Source: Legionella genomosp. 1
GTDB taxonomy: Bacteria > Pseudomonadota > Gammaproteobacteria > Legionellales > Legionellaceae
Assembly: GCA_945865355.1 (NCBI GenBank)
Contig: CAMBDN010000174.1
Location: forward strand, 1-5,371
Reading direction: 5' to 3'
DNA: 5,371 nucleotides
The translations under genes were made by a program, and so were the position numbers. Positions within the stretch are counted from its first letter, which is position 1. The number at the start of each line of letters is the position of its first letter. A model generated the notes under the pieces. The model was not told where the DNA came from. It made no database searches and worked only from the letters and a program-made list of their open reading frames with translations. Of this stretch, positions 1 to 5,371 are shown one piece after another.

Positions 1-466
1 TGAGCCGTGCCCGCACATTCAGCTCGTCACCTTCAGTATGAATAGTGGCGGTACCATCCATGGGGTTTAACTGGGTCAGCTCTGCCGGTGCGAGAACGTT
101 TTGATGATCCAATAATTGGTGCAAAGCACGATTAATGTATTGCATTTCAACAACGGATCCAAGCAGATTGCTCTCATCTCCCTGCAAGCGCGCACTTCCA
201 AAACAACGATTCTCAGAAACATGTATTGTATCGATTGCCGTGGCATAATCGTGTAATAACGGCCACACGTTTAACATTTGCAGAATACGCACTGTTGCCG
301 GTGCCAAAGCTAGGGTGCGCGCATCAAAATCGGCTCTTACGCGTTTCGAAAAAGGCTTCGCCTCAACTAATAAGCTACTATAACCAAGATCCGCTAGTGC
401 AAGCATCAATGTGGCACCGGTTAGCCCTCCACCAACGATAAGAATATCAACCTGACGCTCAGCCAC
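1..466 (-). CDS. ubiH: UbiH-type FAD-dependent ubiquinone-biosynthesis hydroxylase, N-terminal part (cut by window edge)
   Basis: This is the N-terminal 155 residues of a UbiH/UbiI/VisC-family flavoprotein monooxygenase, which hydroxylates the aromatic ring of a ubiquinone precursor on the cytoplasmic membrane face. A Rossmann FAD-binding GGGLTG motif (G12, G14, G17) is followed by an acidic residue ending the second strand (E35 in LLVEA). The family segment DARTLALAPATV lies at 48-59 and a VVEM...L..LL stretch at about 105-119. The start is GTG at 466-464. It overlaps the pepP stop by 8 bases and has a GGAGG ribosome-binding site 9 bases upstream, inside the pepP coding end, so the two genes are probably translationally coupled. 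UbiH is preferred over UbiI or UbiF because this gene directly follows pepP, as in E. coli, but the N-terminus alone does not separate the paralogues. The C-terminal part lies outside the window. Confidence 0.88.
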   Translation of the reverse strand, partial: MAERQVDILIVGGGLTGATLMLALADLGYSSLLVEAKPFSKRVRADFDARTLALAPATVRILQMLNVWPLLHDYATAIDTIHVSENRCFGSARLQGDESNLLGSVVEMQYINRALHQLLDHQNVLAPAELTQLNPMDGTATIHTEGDELNVRARL

Positions 467-1766
467 GAACGAGTGCCTCCAGATCATCAATTTCCACGGC
501 TAACGCGCCCGTCAAGTTGTCATGACCATCTTTTGTCACCAAAATATCGTCTTCAATGCGCACACCAATCCCCCACCAACGACGATCCACCCCTGGTGTA
601 TCTGCACTAATATACAATCCAGGCTCAACAGTGAGCACCATACCCGGCTCCAGAGGCCGCCATTTCCCTTCTATTTTATACGGGCCACAATCATGCACAT
701 CGAGGCCTAACCAATGCCCTGACTGATGCATATAAAATGACTTATAGGCCTCGCGCTCAATGAGCTCATTTACCGCGCCCTGCAACAGACCTAACTCAAC
801 GAGTCCTTCAGTCAAAATGCTCACAATGGTTCGCTGCACCTCGTCCCAAGCACACCCAGGGCGGACGCAGGCGATACCAGCCTTTTGCGAACGCAGCACC
901 AAATCATAAATGAGACGTTGCTCGGGACTGAAGCGTCCGTTAATGGGAAAGGTGCGCGTAATATCAGCCGCATAATTCTCAAACTCGCCACCAGCATCAA
1001 TCAACACCAAATCGCCCTTCTCCAACGGCTGATTGTTTTCAGTGTAATGCAAAATGCACGCATTATTACCGCCAGCAACGATGGGATCATAAGCCACCCC
1101 ACGACAACCATGTCGGGAGAATTCATACAATAATTCAGCCTCAAGCTGATATTCGTTACTGATCTGTTGGCAAGCGCGCATCGCACGCTGATGGGCAGCA
1201 ACCGAAATTTGTGCGGCCTGTTGCATCAAACCAATTTCCGCCGCGCTTTTAAATAACCGCATTTCGCCAAGGATAGGCCCAAGATCACAAAAAGATTCCG
1301 GTGCCTGCACTCCGCGGCGAGCTCGCCCTCTAACCACAAGCCAGGCATCAAGAATACGTTTTTCCCAAAGCGGGATACAACCTAACTCATAATATAAAGC
1401 TCGCTTTCCGGCCAACAAATCGGGTAACTGCTTATCAAGGGTTGCTATTGAAAACGCCAGATCAATACCTAATACCTCTCGAGCACCGTCTTGACCTAAG
1501 CGCTTACCAGTCCATTGCTCTTGTGCTGGATCACGGGGACGATTAAATAAAATGCACTGACCCGAAGGACCCGAACTGATTAGTAACAACGCATCTGGCT
1601 CATTAAAGCCGGTCAAATAATAAAAATCACTATCCTGGCGAAAGCGGTAGTAAACGTCGCCGTTACGCAAAGATTCACTTGCTGCAGGAATCACTGCAAC
1701 ACCATCGGGAGGTAGCCGCATCGCTAAGTCTCGACGCCGAGCTTGATATTCTTTTAGCGTAATCAT
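459..1766 (-). CDS. pepP: Xaa-Pro aminopeptidase (aminopeptidase P)
   Basis: This 435-residue cytoplasmic metallopeptidase removes N-terminal residues that precede proline; E. coli PepP has 441. An N-terminal creatinase-type domain (about 1-165, with FRQDSDFYYLTGF near 43-54) precedes the pita-bread catalytic domain. Numbered from the ATG, all five expected dimetal ligands are present: D257 (LIDAGGE), D268 (ADITRTF), H351 (GHWLGLDVHD), E381 (TVEPGLY) and E405 (VRIEDD). The supporting histidines H240, H347 and H358 are also there, so the enzyme looks active. I chose ATG at 1766-1764 because AAGGA lies 7 bases upstream. The in-frame TTG one codon earlier would be too close to that site. It is the second gene of ygfB-pepP-ubiH, 76 bases after ygfB, with no terminator or clear promoter in the gap. 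Confidence 0.96.
   Translation of the reverse strand: MITLKEYQARRRDLAMRLPPDGVAVIPAASESLRNGDVYYRFRQDSDFYYLTGFNEPDALLLISSGPSGQCILFNRPRDPAQEQWTGKRLGQDGAREVLGIDLAFSIATLDKQLPDLLAGKRALYYELGCIPLWEKRILDAWLVVRGRARRGVQAPESFCDLGPILGEMRLFKSAAEIGLMQQAAQISVAAHQRAMRACQQISNEYQLEAELLYEFSRHGCRGVAYDPIVAGGNNACILHYTENNQPLEKGDLVLIDAGGEFENYAADITRTFPINGRFSPEQRLIYDLVLRSQKAGIACVRPGCAWDEVQRTIVSILTEGLVELGLLQGAVNELIEREAYKSFYMHQSGHWLGLDVHDCGPYKIEGKWRPLEPGMVLTVEPGLYISADTPGVDRRWWGIGVRIEDDILVTKDGHDNLTGALAVEIDDLEALVRG
476..480 (-). promoter_or_regulatory. Shine-Dalgarno site of ubiH inside pepP
   Basis: On the minus strand GGAGG stands 9 bases before the GTG at 466, within the last codons of pepP. It is the strongest ribosome-binding site in the window. 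It supports a GTG start for ubiH with no intergenic gap. Confidence 0.75.
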
Positions 1767-1773
1767 CAAAATA

Positions 1774-1778
1774 TCCTT
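1774..1778 (-). promoter_or_regulatory. Shine-Dalgarno site of pepP
   Basis: AAGGA on the minus strand sits 7 bases before ATG at 1766. This spacing favours the ATG over the TTG codon at 1769. Confidence 0.65.
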
Positions 1779-1842
1779 TTTAGAACCTATAAATCGGGGG
1801 CTAAATCCTTAAAAATTATTCTTAACTTCATGTGAAAATTTA

Positions 1843-2427
1843 CTAATGGGCTGTTTCAGCCTGACCGCCTCTCAAATGACTCGAATACAAATCCCCATAA
1901 ATACGCAACACAGCCAAGCGTGCATACTCGCTGACTTCCATTAAGGATTGCTCATCATCGTCTTCAATGTGGAGTTCTTGATAATCCAGCTCAGCAAATT
2001 CAGTCATATGTTGCAAGGCCTCTTTTGCCTCCTCTTCTTGCAATTGCTCAGAACCGACCCCGGCCACGCCAATCCCTTGGATAAATCCCTCGCACCACTC
2101 GCTAAATGCCTTTGCCCGCTCAGCTAACGGTTGCTCCTCATCAGGAAGCAATAGTTGAAACTCGAAATCAAAATTGGTTATTTGTTGTTGACTGACCGCA
2201 TAAACCCCAAACAAAGCCAAAGCAGCTAATCGCAAGCCGTCATCATTTTTGCTCGTGATCAGCGCACGCAGATAAGCTTCGCCTTTATTCGTTGCACCCG
2301 CACATAAATAGCCACACATCACGCCATGTAATTCACTAGCTGAAATTGGCAATGCTAAAATAGCAATTGACTCAACAAACATTTGATAATCCGGCATGTG
2401 CAAAGGGGTGGTACCAGCAGCAGACAT
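1843..2427 (-). CDS. ygfB: UPF0149 family protein YgfB
   Basis: This is a 194-residue, helical, acidic cytoplasmic protein of the YgfB/YecA (UPF0149) family; E. coli YgfB has 192 residues. Family landmarks are SASELHGVMCGYLCAG at 29-44, EFQLLLPDEE at 89-98, the W111-containing segment ending GFIQGIGVAG at 114-123, and an acidic C-terminal part with EDDDEQSLMEVSEYARLAVL at 155-174. The biochemical role is not settled. In Pseudomonas aeruginosa YgfB has been linked to control of a peptidoglycan amidase and beta-lactam tolerance, and nothing here shows that role. I place the start at ATG 2427, with GAAGAG 6 bases upstream. An in-frame ATG at 2451 would add 8 residues (MICFEEYN), but it lies upstream of the transcription start predicted from the promoter at 2454-2482. 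It is the first gene of the ygfB-pepP-ubiH operon and divergent from zapA. Confidence 0.92.
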   Translation of the reverse strand: MSAAGTTPLHMPDYQMFVESIAILALPISASELHGVMCGYLCAGATNKGEAYLRALITSKNDDGLRLAALALFGVYAVSQQQITNFDFEFQLLLPDEEQPLAERAKAFSEWCEGFIQGIGVAGVGSEQLQEEEAKEALQHMTEFAELDYQELHIEDDDEQSLMEVSEYARLAVLRIYGDLYSSHLRGGQAETAH

Positions 2428-2453
2428 ATTATACTCTTCAAAACAAATCACTC

Positions 2454-2482
2454 ATCATAACCGATTTGCCCGAACAAGCCAA
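2454..2482 (-). promoter_or_regulatory. Sigma70-type promoter of ygfB-pepP-ubiH
   Basis: On the minus strand TTGGCT (2482-2477) and TATGAT (2459-2454) are separated by 17 bases, matching TTGACA and TATAAT at 4 and 5 of 6 positions. Transcription would start near 2447, giving a leader of about 20 bases to the ATG at 2427. The ATG at 2451 would then not be transcribed. Predicted by eye, not measured. Confidence 0.6.
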
Positions 2483-2512
2483 AATTGCTACCATCTGAAT
2501 TGCTACGATATG
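2483..2512. repeat. Two tandem 15-bp direct repeats between ygfB and zapA
   Basis: AATTGCTACCATCTG (2483-2497) is followed immediately by AATTGCTACGATATG (2498-2512), identical at 13 of 15 positions, including a perfect 9-base core. The pair abuts the -35 element of the ygfB promoter and covers the likely zapA promoter region. It could be a tandem operator or a simple local duplication. Confidence 0.7.
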
Positions 2513-2514
2513 AA
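2485..2514 (+). promoter_or_regulatory. Possible zapA promoter
   Basis: TTGCTA (2485-2490) and TATGAA (2509-2514) are 18 bases apart. This is the best sigma70-like pair I see on the plus strand before zapA. The match is only moderate, and the elements fall inside the tandem repeat. Transcription would start near 2520, about 45 bases before the zapA ATG. Confidence 0.3.
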
Positions 2515-2566
2515 TAGCACTGTGACAATGCAAAGACTCAAAATAACCCCTTTACCGGTTACTAAA

Positions 2567-2872
2567 ATGACAAAAACTACATCTTGCACCGTACGACTGC
2601 TAAACAAATCCTATGACATCAAATGTCCTGATGGCGAACAAGAAAATCTACAACTTGCAGCTCAAAAACTCAATGAGCAATTACTGAAAAAAAAGGGTGA
2701 ATTCAAAAAATTAGATGATTTTCAGGCACTGCTCCTGGCCGCACTTCACGTCAGCCATGAACTCATCATGAGCCAAACCCAACAGCAAGAACAACGACAG
2801 CAACTCACCCAATTTATTAGCACCTTGGAAGACAAAATTAGCCATGTGACTACCGGAAAAACAACAAAATAA
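2567..2872 (+). CDS. zapA: Cell division protein ZapA
   Basis: This is a 101-residue ZapA, the small cytoplasmic protein that bundles FtsZ filaments and stabilises the Z-ring; E. coli ZapA has 109. The N-terminal beta-strand head has CTVRLLNKSYDIKCP at 7-21. Next come the family helix (QLAAQKLNEQL at 29-39), a conserved helical part (ALLLAALHVSHEL at 54-66), and a Q-rich coiled-coil tail from about 65 to 95. I chose ATG 2567 because homology begins a few residues later. The open frame extends in-frame to 2396, with ATGs at 2510 and 2528, but that part does not resemble ZapA and overlaps ygfB. No good Shine-Dalgarno site precedes any candidate. The gene is divergent from ygfB and immediately upstream of the 6S RNA gene, as in E. 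coli. A run of eight A at 2687-2694 (codons 41-43) is discussed as a finding. Confidence 0.9.
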   Translation: MTKTTSCTVRLLNKSYDIKCPDGEQENLQLAAQKLNEQLLKKKGEFKKLDDFQALLLAALHVSHELIMSQTQQQEQRQQLTQFISTLEDKISHVTTGKTTK

Positions 2873-2881
2873 TGCTATACT
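2873..2881 (+). promoter_or_regulatory. Extended -10 promoter of 6S RNA
   Basis: TGCTATACT contains the TGn extension and a TATACT -10 box (2876-2881), placed right after the zapA stop codon at 2870-2872. No good -35 hexamer lies 16-18 bases upstream. Transcription should start near 2887-2889, exactly where the outer stem of the 6S fold begins. The C-rich stretch after the -10 resembles the discriminators of stringently controlled RNA promoters, which is inference. Confidence 0.6.
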
Positions 2882-2887
2882 ACCCAG

Positions 2888-3042
2888 CAACCTGGCAGCA
2901 ATTGATTTTTGAACCAATAAGCACATCATGGGGAGCATCCTGCTGGCGGCGTTGAGCAAGCCCACTTTATGTGGGAAGCCTGAACCGACACAACCGCACC
3001 CCACTTGAACCCCAGGGTTCAAATCATAGACTGTCAGGTTAC
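2888..3042 (+). ncRNA. ssrS: 6S RNA
   Basis: 6S RNA mimics an open promoter and sequesters sigma70 RNA polymerase, mainly in stationary phase. It is recognised by position after zapA, by the 3' CTTGAACC...GGGTTCAA element, and by the GUGGGAAGCC apical segment, all matching E. coli 6S. The closing stem pairs 2889-2898 with 3031-3040, and after a 4x4 internal loop 2903-2915 pairs with 3016-3026. The central bubble is about 2916-2928 opposite 3004-3015. The upper stem pairs 2929-2936 with 2996-3003 (one A-A mismatch) and 2951-2954 with 2991-2994. The apical hairpin pairs 2961-2965 with 2971-2975. The length of about 155 nt is below E. coli's 184, mostly from a shorter closing stem. Ends are good to a few bases. 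The 3' end overlaps the last codons of convergent parC. No intrinsic terminator follows, so the 3' end is probably processed. Confidence 0.9.
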
Positions 3043-5283
3043 TACTTTACCATTCATTGCAACTTCGAGGGCCGTGACATTTTGCAATCCTCGAGGCAAA
3101 CGATTTCCTCGGCGCCCTCGTTCACCCTGGTAATGCAACAGATCAGCTGCCTTCAAAGTAAAATGGCGTTTACCAGCATGTACCGTCAATGCTTCATCCA
3201 CGGCAATTATTTGCACATCCGTCACAAACTCCTCGCGCGCAGATGCTTTGGCCGTCGGAATATTAATTAATTTATTGCCTTTACCCCGTGTCAATTGAGG
3301 CAACTCATTGGCTAAAAATATTAGCAACCGACCTGTATTGGTCACACAAACGACCTGTTGAACATCTTTTGCTGTTAGAAGCCGTGGGGGTAGAATTTGA
3401 CTATTCGTTGGTAGTTTAAGGCATGCTTTACCATTGCGGTTTTTGACATACAAATCTTTTAATTGGGTCACGAATCCGTAGCCCGCATCATTTGATAATA
3501 ATACCCAATCATCCGGCTCACCACCTATCAATGCTACAAAGCCCCCCCCTTCTGCGGGGTTTAATTTACCGGTAAGGGGCTCACCCTGACCTCTTGCCGA
3601 GGGGAGCACATGCCCAGGCAACGTATATACTTTGCCTTCATTATCAATAAATACAACCTGTTGATTGCTACGCGCATTCGTTTGAGCTTTAAACTCGTCC
3701 CCAGACTTATAGCTTAACTCCCTACCATCGATATCGTAGCCCTTAGCCGCGCGAGCCCAGCCTTTTTGCGACAACACCACGGTAATTGGCTCATTTGGCA
3801 GGATGTCTTCTTCTTTTAATGCTTGAGAGTCTTCTCGTTCTATAATGGGCGAACGCCTTGCATCACCATATAAATCGCGATCAGCAATAATTTCCTGTTT
3901 AACCATCGTCCGCAGTCGCTGCTCACTGGCCAGCACTTGTTGCAAAAAATCGCGCTCGGTACTCAATTCATCATGTTCAGCTCGCAAGTGAATTTCTTCA
4001 AGTTTCGCTAAATGACGCAATTTCAATTCGAGGATAGCCTCCGCTTGGCGCTCACTCAGTTTAAATCGTGAAATCAATGCCAATTTGGGATTTTCTTGTT
4101 CACGAATAATGGCGATCACTTCATCAATATTCAAAAAAGCTAACAATAAACCTTCTAACACATGAAGGCGATCAAGGACTTTATCAAGTCGAAATTGCAA
4201 CCGCTTTTTGACCGTGCTGAGTCGAAATACTAACCATTCATGCAAAATCGTTAGCAGATTTTTGACTGAAGGTTTACCATCTAACCCTATCATATTGAAA
4301 TTAACGCGATAACTGCGCTCTAGCTCGGTCGTTGCAAATAAATGTGACATCAGACCGTCCACATCGACTCTGTTTGAGCGAGGAATAATGACCAGGCGAG
4401 TAGGGTGCTCATGATCCGATTCATCCCGTAAATCTTCTACCATCGGCAATTTTTTTTGCTGCATTTGAGCGGCGATCTGTTCGATGATCTTAGCCCCTGA
4501 TACCTGGTAAGGTAAGGCCGTAATAACAACATTGTGCTTTTCGACGCTATAAACCGCTCGCATTCTAACCGACCCATTTCCAGTGCTATAAATCGTATCG
4601 AGCATGGCCTTGGGAGTAATAATTTCAGCATTTGTTGGAAAATCAGGCCCTTTAATCCACTGGGTAATGGCATCTAGCGAAGCATCTGGATGATCGAGTA
4701 AATGAATACAGGCGTTCGCTACTTCTGTTAAATTATGAGGCAATATGTCAGACGACATCCCCACAGCAATTCCGGTGGCGCCATTTAATAGAACATTTGG
4801 CAACCTTGCTGGTAAAAGTGATGGCTCTTGCATTGTAGCATCGAAATTATCGACCCAATCAACCGTTCCCTGCTGCAATTCAGCTAATAGTACGTCTGCA
4901 TAGGGTGATAAGCGGGCCTCCGTGTAGCGCATCGCAGCAAACGATTTAGGATCATCGGGTGATCCCCAGTTTCCTTGGCCATCAACAAACGGGTAGCGAT
5001 AAGAAAACGGCTGGGCCATCAACACCATTGCTTCATAGCATGCTGAATCGCCATGGGGATGAAATTTACCCAAGACATCCCCGACTGTTCGTGCTGATTT
5101 TTTATGCTTCGCTGTTGCTTTAAGACCCAGCTCAGACATGGCATAAATGATACGGCGTTGCACGGGTTTAAAACCATCAGCAACGTTGGGCAAGGCGCGG
5201 TCCAAAATGACATACATGGAATAATCCAGGTAGGCCTTTTCAGTAAATTCTGTCAGCGGTTTCCGCTCGGTCACGTTATTCAT
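3034..5283 (-). CDS. parC: DNA topoisomerase IV subunit A
   Basis: ParC is the DNA-cleaving subunit of topoisomerase IV (ParC2ParE2), which unlinks daughter chromosomes; its length of 749 residues compares with 752 in E. coli. The winged-helix breakage domain holds catalytic R119-Y120 (FAAMRYTEA) and intercalating I172 (TGIAVGM). Tower and coiled-coil segments run to about 480. A beta-pinwheel C-terminal domain of repeated VV...GK/GR units (about 500-735) ends in GRRGNRLPRGL. S80 and E84, the usual quinolone-resistance positions, are the susceptible-type residues. The domain lacks a canonical GyrA-box (QRRGGKG), which supports ParC over GyrA. The start at ATG 5283 matches E. coli numbering exactly, though the ribosome-binding site is weak (GAG 9 bases upstream). 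parE is not in the window. Its 3' end converges on, and overlaps, 6S RNA. Confidence 0.97.
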   Translation of the reverse strand: MNNVTERKPLTEFTEKAYLDYSMYVILDRALPNVADGFKPVQRRIIYAMSELGLKATAKHKKSARTVGDVLGKFHPHGDSACYEAMVLMAQPFSYRYPFVDGQGNWGSPDDPKSFAAMRYTEARLSPYADVLLAELQQGTVDWVDNFDATMQEPSLLPARLPNVLLNGATGIAVGMSSDILPHNLTEVANACIHLLDHPDASLDAITQWIKGPDFPTNAEIITPKAMLDTIYSTGNGSVRMRAVYSVEKHNVVITALPYQVSGAKIIEQIAAQMQQKKLPMVEDLRDESDHEHPTRLVIIPRSNRVDVDGLMSHLFATTELERSYRVNFNMIGLDGKPSVKNLLTILHEWLVFRLSTVKKRLQFRLDKVLDRLHVLEGLLLAFLNIDEVIAIIREQENPKLALISRFKLSERQAEAILELKLRHLAKLEEIHLRAEHDELSTERDFLQQVLASEQRLRTMVKQEIIADRDLYGDARRSPIIEREDSQALKEEDILPNEPITVVLSQKGWARAAKGYDIDGRELSYKSGDEFKAQTNARSNQQVVFIDNEGKVYTLPGHVLPSARGQGEPLTGKLNPAEGGGFVALIGGEPDDWVLLSNDAGYGFVTQLKDLYVKNRNGKACLKLPTNSQILPPRLLTAKDVQQVVCVTNTGRLLIFLANELPQLTRGKGNKLINIPTAKASAREEFVTDVQIIAVDEALTVHAGKRHFTLKAADLLHYQGERGRRGNRLPRGLQNVTALEVAMNGKVVT

Positions 5284-5371
5284 TTTAATGGGCTCATGCG
5301 TTACGTCAGGATAAAAGACAATCCTAGTTTAATCTAAGGTAGGTATACAAAGCTATTTAATATAATAATAC
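5284..5371 (-). other. parC upstream region
   Basis: These 88 AT-rich bases precede parC and run to the window edge. I find no promoter pair good enough to name. The best pair on the minus strand is TTAAAT and TTAGAT with 17 bases between, matching consensus at only half the positions. No gene, repeat or hairpin of note is visible. The promoter may lie further upstream, outside the window. Confidence 0.4.

Noticed and set aside
1770..1842. Separate promoter or terminator between ygfB and pepP
   Set aside because: The gap is AT-rich but shows no hairpin with a T-run and no acceptable -35/-10 pair, so the operon reading is simpler.
2396..2566. 57-codon N-terminal extension of zapA
   Set aside because: It overlaps ygfB coding sequence, starts upstream of the likely zapA transcription start, and ZapA homology begins only after 2567.
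2711..3022. Minus-strand open frame of 103 codons crossing zapA and the 6S gene
   Set aside because: It lies antisense to zapA and 6S RNA, resembles no family I know, and has no ribosome-binding site. Its openness is incidental.
3005..3022. Hairpin TTGAACC/GGTTCAA as a parC terminator
   Set aside because: On the minus strand it is followed by GTGGGG, not a U-run, and it is explained by the conserved 6S 3' element.
3064..3099. Inverted pair CTTCGAGG and CCTCGAGG as a 6S terminator
   Set aside because: The loop is about 20 bases long, no T-run follows on the plus strand, and the sequence is parC coding.
2971..3270. Plus-strand open frame of 99 codons from 6S RNA into parC
   Set aside because: It is antisense to parC and begins inside the 6S apical hairpin. 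The translation shows no protein-like domain.
5032..5046. Quinolone-resistance mutation in parC
   Set aside because: Codons 80 and 84 encode Ser (TCA) and Glu (GAA), the susceptible-type residues.
5280..5297. Five-codon mini-ORF (ATG AGC CCA TTA AAA TGA) overlapping the parC start
   Set aside because: The stop overlaps the parC ATG as in coupled genes, but there is no ribosome-binding site and so short a frame is expected by chance.

Overview
The window is a conserved chromosomal housekeeping region of a gammaproteobacterium. Gene content and order on the left (ubiH, pepP, ygfB, then divergent zapA and the 6S RNA gene) match the arrangement around E. coli ssrS. ParC on the right is a full-length topoisomerase IV subunit whose numbering matches E. 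coli through the active site. Base composition is moderately AT-leaning by eye. No phage, transposon, CRISPR, tRNA or rRNA signature is visible. The genus cannot be named from the sequence alone.

Layout: (1) A minus-strand operon runs right to left: ygfB (UPF0149), pepP (Xaa-Pro aminopeptidase) and the first 155 codons of ubiH (ubiquinone-biosynthesis flavin hydroxylase), which leaves the window at base 1. pepP and ubiH overlap by 8 bases. A good sigma70-type promoter lies before ygfB and settles its start codon. (2) A divergent intergenic region of about 140 bases holds a 15-bp tandem repeat, beyond which zapA runs on the plus strand. (3) Directly after zapA is a 6S RNA gene that is not an ORF. 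It has an extended -10 promoter and a complete rod-with-bubble fold. (4) parC lies convergent on the minus strand, and its stop codon is inside the 3' strand of the 6S RNA. (5) The last 88 bases are the parC upstream region, with no convincing promoter.

The genes do not form one pathway. ubiH serves respiratory quinone synthesis, pepP peptide turnover, zapA Z-ring assembly, ssrS global control of sigma70 RNA polymerase, and parC chromosome decatenation. There is no new multi-gene system here. The points most worth a second look are the compact 6S RNA with visibly competing helices, its overlap with the parC 3' end, a dnaX-like slippery A8 tract in zapA that leads straight to a stop in the -1 frame, a G8 tract in parC, and the 15-bp tandem repeat between ygfB and zapA. 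Gene identities come from recalled family sequences, not from a database search.
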